Assembly (NCBI GenBank): GCA_025618425.1
Contig: CM046849.1
Location: 30,748,843 to 30,812,842, forward strand
Length of the DNA stretch: 64,000 nt
Direction: 5' to 3'
DNA from: Heliocidaris tuberculata
Taxonomy: Eukaryota; Echinodermata; Echinoidea; Camarodonta; Echinometridae
The notes below the pieces were generated by a model. The model had not been told where the DNA came from, ran no database searches, and saw only the letters and a list, made by a program, of their open reading frames with translations. The number at the start of each line of letters is the position of its first letter. The first letter of the stretch is position 1. Positions 1 to 10,680 of this stretch are shown here, piece after piece. The translations under genes were made by a program, and so were the position numbers.

Positions 1-160
1 GGTGATAAGAAGAAGATCTGCAGAAATCGTCTCTAAGGGTATAAAAATCAGAGCTGTTAGACGGGTTTCCCTGTTTAGGGTATCAAAACTACTCCTACTG
101 CAATCCCCGTTTAGGGTGCTTTTCAGAAAGTGATGTACGTGGATGATGTACAGGTCTCAA

Positions 161-745
161 TGAGAATGAAGCCCTGCGGAAAAATCAATTTTAATGAAAA
201 GAGAGGATAGAGAGAAGCAATTTTTAAAAAGTTCCATCAAAATCGGTTACAAAATGAGAAAGTTATGAAAGTTTGAAAAGTCTCAATTTACTTTCTATGG
301 CGATCCTCAAATTGACAATGTTGCTTCAAAGTGACAGGTTTAGTAGTACAACTCTCCATATGCTTTGTACACAAAATTTCATATTTTCTCCATTATCTCT
401 CAAGGTGCAGCTTGTCTCCTTAGCTCAAGATATATGATGGGAAAATGTATTTGACACAACATATGTTGAGTTCACAAAAAGCAAGCAACATCTTCAGAGA
501 TAATGGAGAAAATATGAAATTTTGTGTACAAAACATATTGAGAGTTGTAGGCCCTACTACTAAACCTGCCATTCTGAAGCAACATTGCCAATTTGAGGAT
601 CGCCATAGAAAATGAATTGAGACTTTTCAAACTTTCATACCTTTTTCATTTCGTAACCGATTTTGATGGAAATATTTTTTAAATTGCTTCTCTCTATCCT
701 CTCTTTTCACACAAATAGAATTTCCTCAGGGTTTCATTCTCCTTT
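161..745. mobile_element. Foldback MITE, copy 1 of the GGAGAATGAAACCCTG family
   Basis: The two ends are inverted copies of each other. The left arm runs from GAGAATGAAGCCCTG through about 345. The right arm starts near 555 and ends CAGGGTTTCATTCTCC. The centre is a second inverted pair that includes AAATTTCATATTTTCTCC. A second copy of the same family lies at 42615-43151, where the outer flank on one side is TTAA. No protein-coding capacity is visible, so this is a non-autonomous DNA element. In this copy the flanking tetranucleotides have decayed. Confidence 0.85.
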
Positions 746-1412
746 ACGGGCAGGAGACCTCAAGTTGTTCAAGTAGTACATTGTCTTCAAGGGATCTGAG
801 GGACAGCAGCCCAAAGGCAATTATTTTTCATGTACACATATTCTGCTTCTTTAAAACACACAGCATGATTTCAAATAAACTTGACAGTCTAATAATTTCC
901 CAATGTTTACCAATCATTTGGGGATAGGACATAAACCTCTATGATGTTTGCTCTGGAACAGATGCATTTTCAAGATATCACATTTTGTATTGATTTTTCG
1001 GATTTACTCTGTCACAGTTGGAATGTTTTTTAGTTATGATAGATTTCACTCACCAGCAAATTATCTCACAGATGAAACTGCTTCCAAACTTGCGATTTAC
1101 AGCTTAGTGTTCTATGTTGATTAATATCAAAATATGCACAAATTTAGAATTACCAAAAAAGAACAGTTTATTTATTATTTAGAACTACAATATGTATCAT
1201 CTTTAAAGGTACAGTAACATGATTAGATAATTATCCTGCTATGTTATTGCCTGCAACATAACTAAATATAATGAAACATATTTAAAAATAATATAGAATT
1301 GGTAGTATATTTCTAGTGATTGTTATGTTCTGCTTGCTCCCTGTGTTTTGGAACATGGATGTAGAAACCGGTGTAACAACAGAAAGTAAATCCCCTTATC
1401 AGCTGCTCATGA
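746..1412. other. AT-rich spacer without recognisable genes
   Basis: Only short unsupported reading frames are present, and no coding homology, inverted repeat or RNA gene is apparent. The preceding bases 1-160 contain phrases such as AGGGTATCAAAA that recur around 38580-38990, so they are probably a fragment of another repeat. Confidence 0.5.
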
Positions 1413-1532
1413 CAGAGGCGGCGAAACGTCGGGCTCAGACAATGGAAGTGGGGGGCACCTTTTGTTTGGCGGACAAAAGGTGCCCCCCCCCCCCCACTTC
1501 CATTGTCTGAGCCCGACTCTCCGCCACCTCTG
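1413..1532. repeat. Near-perfect hairpin with G/C-run arms
   Basis: The left arm (1413-1464) and right arm (1474-1532) are inverted copies around a 9-base loop. Each contains GTCGGGCTCAGACAATGGAA or its complement, followed by a G or C run and AAAAGG. The outer 20 bases are less well matched. It may be a very short foldback element or one made by hairpin-forming replication; no target duplication was identified. Confidence 0.8.
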
Positions 1533-1724
1533 CATCATTATGCTTTATACTCGCCTACACTTTTTATTTTTACTTTAGTTAAGTGCATGGTTATATTATT
1601 GTTGTTTAATCATGACTTTATTCAAGTTCAAGGCAGTGAATATAAACATATATACATAGAAAGACCAGGTCCATCGTTTCATGCCAAACGAATGGCAGGT
1701 CGAGAAATTTACATGGTTACGTAA

Positions 1725-2015
1725 TGACAAAGTACAAATGCGTGAAAGAATAGTGTTAAATTAATAAAGTATCATGACTACAAAATTGTTTTATTTAATA
1801 TGGCATGTTACGTATACTGGGCTCCTAAACTGTTGTAATAACAATTATAGCAATATCTTAAAGTCTAAACACGGGTTACAACTTGACGAAATACAAATAC
1901 ATGAGAGAATAGTGTTCAATTAATAAAATATCCTATCATTAATTACAAGGTTATTGTTTGGTTTGATAGGACATGTTACGTATACTAGGCTCCGAAATAG
2001 TTATAGTGATAATTA
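1725..2015. repeat. Two diverged direct repeats, period about 155 bp
   Basis: The block from about 1728 (AAAGTACAAATGCGTGAAAG) reappears from about 1885 with substitutions. Both copies share GAATAGTGTT, AATTAATAAA and ATGTTACGTATACT followed by GGCTCC. They lie just beyond the stop codon of the retrotransposon ORF at 2252 and could be its 3' untranslated region or flanking DNA. Confidence 0.65.
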
Positions 2016-2251
2016 AAGTAATAATGAAATATAATGAAAAAAAAATATCACGACGGTACAGAGGCAACAATTATAATGTATAATAATAATACATTTAAAT
2101 TTACCTTCTCAATCTTTAACATCTCACGTTCAATGAAATATATAAAAATATGTGCATATATTTCATTAATTTCAAATGGGAGAAGACGGGAGAATATCCC
2201 AAAACAGAATCCGCTTGCCAAAACTATCACTAACTACTGGATAATGAAACA

Positions 2252-4963
2252 TTACGGATCTAAGTGTCGTACCTCCCCCCAGGCTCGCTCTTTCCTGGAA
2301 TAAAATATTGTAAAGGAAGAGAGTATAGCAAGTTTAGACAGTGTCTGAAAGAATTCACTTGGACGGATTTTTGAACCAGTTGTTTTGAGGATTCGTTTTA
2401 GGCGGCTTTTATTGCTTCGATCTACTAGGCCCCTTACCCCGACTTCTATCGCATAGAAAGACACTGTGTACCCATTGTCCTGGATATCCCTCACCAGTGA
2501 ACTGTATTTTTCAACTTTCCTTTGGTGTGCATTCTCAAGGTTGGTTTCAAAGGGGACGGTTAACTCTATAATACTGATATGTTTGTCTTCTTCCCGTAGG
2601 ATGACTAAATCTGGGCGCAGACTTGTAGTGAGAATGTGGGGAGGTACGGTGCCCCCAGCAATTGAATGCCCTTCTAAGTCGGTGTAAATGTTCCCGTTAA
2701 GCAGGTTTTCAAGGAATGTTTTGTGCATGTATCTCAGTATGTTATTATGTCGCCACTCATATCTATCAAGGAAGATTGGGCAGTTCGAGAGTATATGATG
2801 CAGGGTGCCTGTGGTATTGGGGCAGAAGATACATTTATCGCTAAGCCGTTTACCCCATGTGTGTAGGTTAGTGTAGGAGGGCAAGGAGTCTATGCACGCG
2901 TTAACAATAAAACTTAATACTCGTTTCGGGAGATTGTAAATAATCGATTTCCATGTTAGATTCTCATTTTCCAATAACAACAGTGAAGCAAATTTACCCT
3001 GTATCAAGAGTGGCGTTATACGATCAGACCAGTATTTGACTATATCTTCCTCGATTACCTGCTTAACAGTTTTCTTTACAGTTTGCCATGGGCTTGTCTG
3101 AACATCAATTATATTCTCAACTTTACCATGATTTACACTACATTGTAAAATGGTTGACAGTTTACGTGACCATTGTGACTCCCTTTCAATAGCAGAGTCA
3201 ATGGCTTGATTAACTACAAAATCAGCTTTGACCCTGGATCTACTAAAGGCGAGAGATTGGGACTGACGGTAAATATCGGATAGTCTAGGGATATTGAGAC
3301 CTTGAGGTAAGTAGTAGTGGACAATAGCGACGTTGGAACCCCGAGCAGGAACGCCTAACCAACTTTTCAGGTATTTATCGGTTAATACGTCAAGTTTATC
3401 CAAATGGGTCTTTTGTAGTGTATGCACTGTAAGCAAAAAACGGATAGAATTGAGTAAGTATCGTGAATATATTGCAATCTTAAACTCCGGGCGCACCTGT
3501 AATTCGTCGATTCTTTGAAGTTTGACCAAAATATCATTTTGAACAAAATCACACACTTCGGCTGGTTTTCCGCTGAAGCAAATATACGAACCTAGAAATT
3601 TGTGAGGTTTTTCTTTGATTGAACGAATACATTCGTTGCCAATTGAATACTTGATTTCTTTCGGGACACCTCCACAAATTGAAAGGCTGCAGCATTTGGA
3701 AGGCTTTAATTTGAGTCCCATTGTTGATGTGTATGAGTGCAACTGATCGATTATTTTTTGATGTTGTACTTTGTTATTCGTTATCAAATTGAAATCGTCA
3801 GCATAAGGAGTTGTAATGATTCTGGTGCCATTCAAGTCATACCCTTGACTATCCTTCATTTGGCTCAGATATTCAATAAGAGGGTTGAAACATGACAAGA
3901 AAATGATAGGTGAGAGTGGGTCTCCCTGAAACACGCCTTTTTTGAACATGAATGATTCAGATGACCATTTCTTACATTTCACAATGCCTTGTAATCTACC
4001 ATATAGGTTTCCAATATACACTGACAGGTTGTTGGGCACATGGAAACGTCGAAGGGAATGGGAAATTAACTCATGGCTCACACTTCCAAAAGCATCAGAT
4101 AAATCAAAAAACGTTACATGCACAGTGCGTTTTGTGGTTTTACTGTGGGAAATTATCTCATGTAAGACTTGGTTGTGCTCCACACAACCATTAATTCCAT
4201 TAATAAAGGCCTTCTGTACATTAGAATCAATAAGACGATTTATTGTCAGGTAGCTAACTAAACGGTTTGCAAGTATTTGATGAAAAACTTTGCTTACACA
4301 AGAAGTTAACGAAATCATTCTGAAATTTTCTGGTGCATTGGTATCCCCGCCCTTGGGTATAAGCGTTACTTGACAACGGGACCAACTGTCAGGGGGGTCA
4401 TGTGTTTCAAGAAGAAGTTGAGAAAATAGGGTGGCCAGAAAATGATGAACACAAGGTGTATTTTTCAATAAACCGTACATAAGGCCATCTGGCCCGGGGG
4501 CGGAAGAAGCCTTCTTGGCCTGTAATACCGATTTGACTTGTTTGGGGGTTACTGGAGTCGAATCAAATTCGTCATTAGATTCATCTACATTAATATAGGG
4601 AAACCACTGAAGTTTATTAAAGTCGATGTGTTGTGCTTGAGAATATTTTCCTGGATAGTACTCATCCGCGATTTCTTTGGAGAAGGAAATAGTGGGTGTA
4701 GCCTTGTTAAAGTCTCCATTACACACTTGTTTTGAAAAGTTCCAGAAGTCGTTTCTGTATAACTTTTCCTGATGAGCTGCGCTTTTTTCCTCTTTTCTTT
4801 TATCAGATTGTTTTTTCAAATAAGATACTGCTTTAACTGCTGACCGAAAGTTTTTTCTGTCCTCCTCGGTGCTTTCCTTGCTGAATACTTTTCGGCGGAG
4901 GATGTTTTTCTTTTTTCGTGCGTCGGCTAAAGTTTTTGGCTCATGTTCGACGTATGTTGGAAC
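2252..4963 (-). pseudogene. RLE-type non-LTR retrotransposon ORF, reverse transcriptase plus endonuclease (3' part)
   Basis: This stretch encodes a reverse transcriptase followed by a restriction-like endonuclease, as in R2/NeSL/Hero-like retrotransposons that copy their RNA at a nicked chromosomal target. It contains the RT phrase SAPGPDGL, QGDPLSPIIF and the catalytic YADD (3794-3805). Next comes a zinc-knuckle of C-x2-C-x8-H-x4-C form near 2780-2833. The endonuclease signature follows as PD-x14-E (RPDLVI then IIELTVPFE) near 2560-2615, with a downstream RKVEKY. The frame is open from the stop at 2252 up to 4963, about 48 codons beyond the first TTG at 4819. It is broken there by the element at 4955-5532 and resumes in the same frame at 5533. 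R2-type N-terminal zinc fingers and a Myb domain are not seen, so it is 5'-truncated. Clade assignment within the RLE group is uncertain. Confidence 0.9.
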
Positions 4964-5532
4964 TCAAAAGCGCGAATTGGTGCAAAACCGCGAATTGCCG
5001 CCTAAGCATGTAGAAAATAAGTTCAGCGCGTAGTGTCATACTCTACGTATGTGCGACAGTGTTCCAGCGCGGCGGCGTGTGTTGGAGTACAACAAAGAGA
5101 TTCTATAATCTTTTTGGAGTACAAAAGTCAAAGACATTCTATGTCATTATTATAGAATTTCTTTGACAAAAGCGCGAATTGGTGCAAAACCGCAAATTGC
5201 TAGACGCGGATCGTGTAACATTGTTTAACCCGCTCTGAACCCTACAAAACATCAAACATTTCTCATTAATTATCATGAAGCAGGGGCGTAAATCCACTTT
5301 GAAAAGTGGGGGGGGGGGGGGGGGGGGGGTGATCCAGAATGTGTTGGTAGTTTGGTAGTCAGTCACTCACCGTCTCACGTAATAACTGCATGGACTGCAC
5401 CAGCTGTGCGTGTTTGTTGTGCATATGTGCATGCTGTGCAATTATTGTACACATGTCACGCTGAACTTATTTTCTACATGCATAGGCGGCAATTCGCGGT
5501 TTTGCACCAATTCGCGCTTTTGAGTTCCAACA
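4955..5532. mobile_element. 578-bp TIR element inserted into the retrotransposon ORF, with 6-bp TSD
   Basis: The termini are inverted copies starting TGTTGGAACTCAAAAGCGCG and extending about 65 bp (to around 5022 on the left and from around 5465 on the right). A further internal copy of the subterminal phrase GCGCGAATTGGTGCAAAACC sits at 5171-5190. The unit is flanked by GACGTA at 4949-4954 and 5533-5538. A G-run lies at about 5307-5329. It has no coding capacity, so it is a non-autonomous DNA element. A superfamily cannot be named from a 6-bp duplication with an ambiguous boundary; the hAT group (8 bp) is one alternative. Confidence 0.85.
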
Positions 5533-5760
5533 GACGTATGCCTGAGAGTTACATTCTGGGACGAAGTCGGGTTGCGCGGCGAAGTAGCCGAAGACAGTAT
5601 GGCTGAAAGAATCGGCGGCCTCCTTAGGGGTCGAGATGCGATGACTTAAATCCTGATGAATAAATAATGATAAATTTCTTTCACACACTTGATTAGCACA
5701 GGTACAGACGCAATCGAAATGACTTCTCACTTGTTTGACAATACTTACTAGAGGAGCTTG
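5533..5760 (-). pseudogene. RLE-type retrotransposon ORF (5' continuation beyond the insertion)
   Basis: The minus-strand frame entering the target duplication from this side uses the same codon register (TAC GTC) as the segment ending at 4963. The two parts were therefore one reading frame before the 578-bp element inserted. The visible part is about 75 codons, from just after the stop codon at 5761-5763 to the duplication. It contains a cysteine-rich phrase (CVCTCANQVC) that does not match a canonical C2H2 finger. It could be the linker upstream of the RT domain; the true start is not visible. Confidence 0.75.
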
Positions 5761-6614
5761 CTAAGTATCTGGGCTGTGTGGTTGCCATGCTGAAATCTAA
5801 GCTTTGTATTATGCCTTATCAAATGACAATTTCAATAGTAAGTTATTAAATTGTGAAAATTGTTTTACTTTCTCAAAAGTAGTTAAATGATATTGTCAGG
5901 ATTATGTAAACACACCCATTGTCTAACTGCGCCTGTTTGACAAGGCATAAGAGAGGGCATGCAAGGTATTTGTGTAATTAACATATGAATGGTAGATTCC
6001 AGCATGGCAGCTACATAGGCAGATAGTTACAAGCTCCTCTTTTATGTCTTTTCAAACAATATTGTGTAAATTTGACTATTTCGGGACAGGGTTCCCAGAC
6101 TATTATGTTTTATTGAACATTCGCATCGCAGCCCAAGGGCTGTAAAGACCAGTTCTTTAATGTATTCAAATTTATCCACATTTCTTCTCTGAGCACCTAT
6201 TGACGAGCTATTCCATTAACCTGCTTTTTATAAATGAGCCTCAATGCTTGGAATCCAGTTTGCATACATTACTTGTTGCTATGTCCGGCAAGCCTCGGGC
6301 AAGTTTTCAGGTTGTCAAGAACAACCTTTGTTTGAAAGGTATGTATACAATTTGAATACATTACCGAACCTGTCTATTGAACAGTATTTGTACAAAACTT
6401 AAAAGTTACTCACATGTACAACATACAGAAAATGTCAACATAATACAACATACACAACTTACATGTTTTTTTTAATGACATACAAAGAGGAAAATACCCA
6501 ATACCATATGAAAAAATAAGTAAGTACCCGTATATATACTTTCAAATGATAAAATTATCATAGTATTATAAATATATGTTTTAACCGTTTCTTCTTTCTT
6601 TCTCAGATAGTATT
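5761..6614. other. Non-coding spacer with a small repeat fragment
   Basis: No gene is seen. Positions 6074-6105 carry GACTATTTCGGGACAGG followed by TTCCCAGACTAT, a solo terminal fragment of the long foldback family at 8990-9929. Another solo fragment lies at 49796-49835. Confidence 0.5.
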
Positions 6615-6735
6615 CTGACTGTCCAAAATTAAATTCGACAGAAAATGGTACAAAATCTACATATCTCATTCACTACATGAGCCATCATCTGCCCCCCCCC
6701 CCTATAAAACCACTCTAATAGACTCAAAGGAAGAA
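6615..6735. repeat. Direct repeat, partner at 7368-7490
   Basis: Both copies contain CTGTCCAAAATTAAATTCGAC, a C-run of 10 or more, CCTCTCTAATAGACT or its close variant, and a purine-rich end. They lie about 750 bp apart in the same orientation. They partly overlap the composite foldback at 6755-8412. Confidence 0.7.
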
Positions 6736-7605
6736 AAATCATATTTGTTTCCTTTGAGTTGTCTCTGCTGTGACCTATATACAGAAGCATGCTTGTCTAA
6801 AATGATGAACATTTTAAAAATGGATGGCGGGTCTCTTCCTACCCAGATCAGCAGATGTGCCTCATAAAAAATGATGAGTTGTGAAACTTTTTTTTTTCTT
6901 TAAACTATAGACACATGAAATTTATCCAAATGATAATACAGTTCCATTTGCAATATATGCAAGGATAAAACATCAGTTTCATGCACTGCAAAGACGAGAC
7001 ACGAGTCCATTCCATAAACAATCTGCACTGTTCCCATTCATCGCAAACAAAGCACGTCATGAAAACCTTTTTTAGAAATATTGCCTGAAATATGGTGTGT
7101 TTTGGTTGTCCAAATAATTCATTACTTGAATGCATTGTTATATCTCACTTTTTATTACAACGTCAGTTATTACTTTGACCCCCTCCATTAAAAAAAAAAA
7201 TCCCATTATTGGTTTTCGTTTTGGTCATCTATTTAGGGTACATGTATTGTCTGCCCAGAATAAAAATCAAATAGGACTGGTTAAAAATCTATTCAAGGTT
7301 ATATCTCATTGTTCCTAGCACTTTTTTTTTAATAAAGAGGCAACCCTGATCAATAATTCTGCTCAGTATACTGGCTGTCCAAAATTAAATTCGACCGGAA
7401 ATTGCAAAAAATCTATAGGCTTACATTGTAGTAGCCACCCCCCCCCCCCCCCCATCATTTAAAACCTCTCTAATAGACTTGCAGAAGACAATTCAGTGGT
7501 CATGCATGAATATAGTGGGAAGCATATAATATATATACATGTATATCTATATTATAATATATTCCATTATTGGAACTTCCTTTTGTTGTGTGTCACGTAT
7601 CTACG

Positions 7606-7790
7606 CTAATGGCAGCCCAGCACTGAATCACGATGAATTGTAAAAGTACAATGCAAATTCAAATTCAAATTCAAATTTATTGATATAAAATCCTTGCATA
7701 ATAGGATTATCACCAAAACAAAACAAAACAAAACAAAACTCAGCAGAGGCATGTTGAATATACAGGGACAGAATACAACAAAGTAAAGGC
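7606..7790 (-). mobile_element. LINE 3' end with hexanucleotide tail (minus orientation)
   Basis: On the minus strand an AATAAA-like sequence is followed by three or more copies of TTTGAA (7655-7682). This is the kind of short-repeat tail left by CR1/Jockey-like LINEs. A matching (GAATTT)n tail ends the LINE remnant near 11770. Only the non-coding end is seen. Confidence 0.45.
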
Positions 7791-7799
7791 ACATTGTGT

Positions 7800-8270
7800 T
7801 AAAATAAAGATGTACATAATTACAAGGAAATTACCTCTTTATATGGAAACCTTGTTATATCAGGGCTAAAAAACAATAGAATACATAAAATTACCTTGTT
7901 ATAATGAGTTTTTTTTTATAACGGTGTTCTTTATAACGAGGTTCCACTGTATTAGATTATACTTGTTGTATATTCTTTTAATTACTCCAGTGACCTTCAA
8001 CCGATGCTAAATCAGCTATTTGAAAGACCGTTTTATATTTTCGTGACTTCCTTTGTTTGCGATAAAGAGGGACAGTTCATATAGGCAATCATAATTCTAT
8101 GTAACAAGTAGCAGTGATTGTTTATGGAAAGCACTCATTTCTTCTTGTCTTTTCAATGCATGGAACTGATGCTCTATCACTTGCATGTATTGGAAATGGG
8201 ACCTTCTCATTTTGATAATTTTACTCTGTCTATCCTTTTACGAAAAACAATGTTGCACAGCTGATCATTT
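7800..8270. other. Non-coding interior of the foldback
   Basis: This is AT-rich sequence. TTATAACG and related phrases recur (7907-7940), but no gene, RNA or further inverted repeat is supportable. Confidence 0.4.
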
Positions 8271-8315
8271 AAATTATGGGGTACATCTGCTGATGTGAGT
8301 AGGAGGAGACCCACC

Positions 8316-8360
<45 letters not shown>

Positions 8361-8454
8361 GTTCATCATTTAGACAATCATGCTCCTGTAAATAGGTCAC
8401 AACAGAGACAACTCACACCTCCCTCACACCTCACAGTGAGCTGACGTCGGGCCT

Positions 8455-8610
8455 CTGGGGGGCGTTTCATCACTTGTCTTGTCAGTGATTTTCACTACTG
8501 AAATCCTTCCATCTGATTGGCTGAGAGCCAATCAGATGGAAGGATTTCAGTAGCTTATAACAGTTATTGCAACTTATCATTGATATGACAAGTTTTATGA
8601 AACGGGGCCC
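8455..8610. mobile_element. Short palindromic MITE (GGGGCGTTTCAT family), copy 1
   Basis: The termini GGGGGGCGTTTCAT and ATGAAACGGGGCCC are inverted. The centre is a perfect palindrome: CCTTCCATCTGATTGGCT followed by its complement around 8522. The phrase GGATTTCAGTAGCTTATAAC links it to copy 2 at 8799-8939. It is non-coding. Confidence 0.8.
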
Positions 8611-8737
8611 TGGCTTCTCTAAAACCGGTGACATGACATTTGCTCCTGCGACATTTGCTCCTCCGTCCATATCTCGAAAGGTCAAAGGTTAAGGTCAAGG
8701 ACATGATTTGTTTTTTTGTTAAGGACAATGTGAAGAT

Positions 8738-8782
8738 TAGGATTAGGGTTAGGTTAGGGTTAGGTTTAGGTTTAGGATTAAC
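8738..8782. repeat. Interstitial telomere-like TTAGGG/TTTAGG repeat
   Basis: TTAGGG, GGTTAGGG and TTTAGG units follow one another with small irregularities. Metazoan telomeres are TTAGGG arrays. Here the short, degenerate block sits inside a TIR element, so it is more likely element-internal than a chromosome-fusion scar. Confidence 0.75.
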
Positions 8783-8798
8783 ATGGCAAAGTTAGACC

Positions 8799-8939
8799 GG
8801 GGGAGCGTTTCATGAAGCGTTTTGTAGGTGATTTTTACCGACAAATTTGCTCTCAGCCAATCAGATGCAAGGATTTCAGTAGCTTATAACAGTTGTCGGT
8901 AAAAATCACTGACAAAACTCTTGATGAAATGCTCCCCGG
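8799..8939. mobile_element. Short palindromic MITE (GGGG-GCGTTTCAT family), copy 2
   Basis: GGGGGAGCGTTTCATGAAGC is mirrored by TGATGAAATGCTCCCC. A second inner inverted pair, TGATTTTTACCGACAA with TTGTCGGTAAAAATCA, encloses the shared core CAGCCAATCAGATG. It is nested in the 8633-8966 element. Confidence 0.8.
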
Positions 8940-8989
8940 AGCAATTGTCGCAGGAGCAAATGTCATGGAATCCTAGTATTAGTAGTCTG

Positions 8990-9929
8990 GGAGCCTGTCC
9001 AGAAATAGTCACCCCATTTTACCCATAAGATTTGACCCCGTAAAGTTACTTAGACCATCTAAGTCACTGACAAAAAGGTTGTCATCCTGACTGTAGCCGC
9101 CGGGTTAAGCCCCCAGAGCCCCCAAAAGGAACCCCAAAGTCGGGTCGATTTCACCCCATCTCACCCATGCACCAAACTTTGTCAGTAGGAAGTAGTTGAC
9201 TGGACATTACAAAACACAAAAAAACTGACAAAAATTTCCGTCGGGATGGGGTGTCAGACGGCCCCTAAAAATTGGGGTAAATTTTTCCCCTTAAAGCCCA
9301 GAGAACAAATTTTGTCAAAAGGAAGAGCTATGGATGTACATTCCAAAAATATAAAAACTGACAAAATTGTCCATCGGGAAGGGGGTGTCAGACCCCCTGA
9401 AATGAAAACCCCAAAGCACCCTTTCATGCTTTGCCCCCCCCCCCCCCCCCCCCCCCCCCACTTATGAATTATCATAGTCAGAAGGTAAGAAAATGGTTTT
9501 TATTTCCATACAAAGCATTTTTGGGGGCAAAGCATTGTCAAAGGGCACTTTGGGGTTTTCATTTCAGGGGATCTGACACCCCCTTCCCGATGGTCAATTT
9601 TGTCAGTTTTTATATTTTTGGAATGTACATCCATAGCTCTTTCTTCTGACAAAATTTGGTCTCTGGGCTTTAAGGGGAAAAATTTACCCCAATTTTTAGT
9701 GGCCGTCTGACGGCCCCATCCCGACGAAACTTTTTGTCAGTCTTTTGTGTTTTGTCCAGTCATACTACTTCCTACTGACAAAGTTTGGTGCATGGGGGAG
9801 ATGGGGTGAAATCGACCCGACTTTTGGGGTCAGGCTGACAACCTTTTTGTTAATGACTTAGATGGTCTAAGTAATTTTACGGGGTCAAATCTTATGGGTA
9901 AAATGGGGTGACTATTTCGGGACAGGCTC
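8990..9929. mobile_element. Long-arm foldback element with arms of about 450 bp
   Basis: The left arm, from GGAGCCTGTCC to about 9440, is repeated inverted from about 9490 to 9929, ending GGGACAGGCTC. Shared internal phrases include AAAATGGGGTGA, GACAAAGTTTGGTGCATG and GAATGTACATCCATAGCTCT. The loop holds a C-run of about 23 bases (9435-9459). Open frames through the arms are fortuitous and appear on both strands. Solo terminal fragments occur at 6074-6105 and 49796-49835, so this is a dispersed family. Confidence 0.85.
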
Positions 9930-10680
9930 GTGGCCTATAGGCAAAATGACGCCTCGTGTGCAACATTCGATGAGCTAAACAAAGATATGACATATTAAAG
10001 GCCAGACTCCAAGGCAAGAGGGAAAGACCGAGTAGTTTCATAGATGAAAAACAATGGCAAATGCACAACGATTAGTATAATCATGAATAATACATGTAAC
10101 GATAAGTCGACCTTCTTAAAGAATTTGAAAGAATTATTGTCCAGATCTTGGAAAATTGATGACAGACATGTGGACAGAAAAAAAAATAGAAGTTAAAAAA
10201 AATTTACTATTGAAATTAATATAAACCCTATGAAGGAAATAGTCATGTTTATGTACATGTATATACTATTACATTTCCCGAATACATTTACATAAAACCA
10301 TAACATAATTCCAAAAATACATATTGCCTGAAATATGGTGTGTTTTGGTTGACCAAATAAAGCCGACATACAATTCCTCCAAATTGATTGTTTTTAGTAA
10401 TCGTGGTTAGGACGGTGTTTCGTTATATAACAAAGCGCGTTTATTATACGCACAAAACAGTAATAATAAAATGATAAAACCATTCTTTGTTATCTCAGTA
10501 CATGAGTCATCGTCTAGTGGTTGTTTTTTGTTTTTTCCAAAATTTTAATAACGACTTTTGCACATTTCAAGAAAGACAGTGTTGATATATACCTTTAAGA
10601 TATATAAATAAACTCTACGAATCTGCCGATTCCAATCCAATAATAACTGGAGCCCGATGGCATCTTGCATTGAATAAGTA
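9930..10680. other. Non-coding spacer with a shared repeat fragment
   Basis: Positions 10322-10362 (TTGCCTGAAATATGGTGTGT, then TTTTGGTTGACCAAATAA) match 7081-7120 in the same orientation. Nothing else is recognisable. Confidence 0.5.

Larger units (their letters stand above)
6755..8412. mobile_element. Composite foldback with arms at 6755-6868 and 8272-8412
   Basis: The left arm holds GAGTTGTCTCTGCTGTGACC, then ATGATGAACATT, then GATCAGCAGATGTGCC. The right arm has the same order inverted, with a long T-run at about 8318-8357 inside it. The interior of about 1.4 kb contains the second direct repeat (7368-7490), a C-run near 7438 and a LINE tail near 7665. It encodes no protein. It could be one element, or two copies of a shorter element in opposite orientation. 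Confidence 0.65.
8633..8966. mobile_element. TIR element with ATGACATTTGCTCCTGCGAC ends and a nested MITE
   Basis: The left terminus, ATGACATTTGCTCCTGCGAC plus a second TTTGCTCC, is mirrored at 8938-8966. Between them lie an interstitial telomere-like stretch (8738-8782) and the second GGGG-GCGTTTCAT MITE (8799-8939), which abuts the right terminus. It has no coding capacity. Confidence 0.8.

Noticed and set aside
8738..8782. Telomere or chromosome-fusion site
   Set aside because: It is too short and degenerate, and is contained within a TIR element.
9246..9649. Pro-rich overlapping frames on both strands
   Set aside because: They come from the arms and C-run loop of the foldback at 8990-9929.
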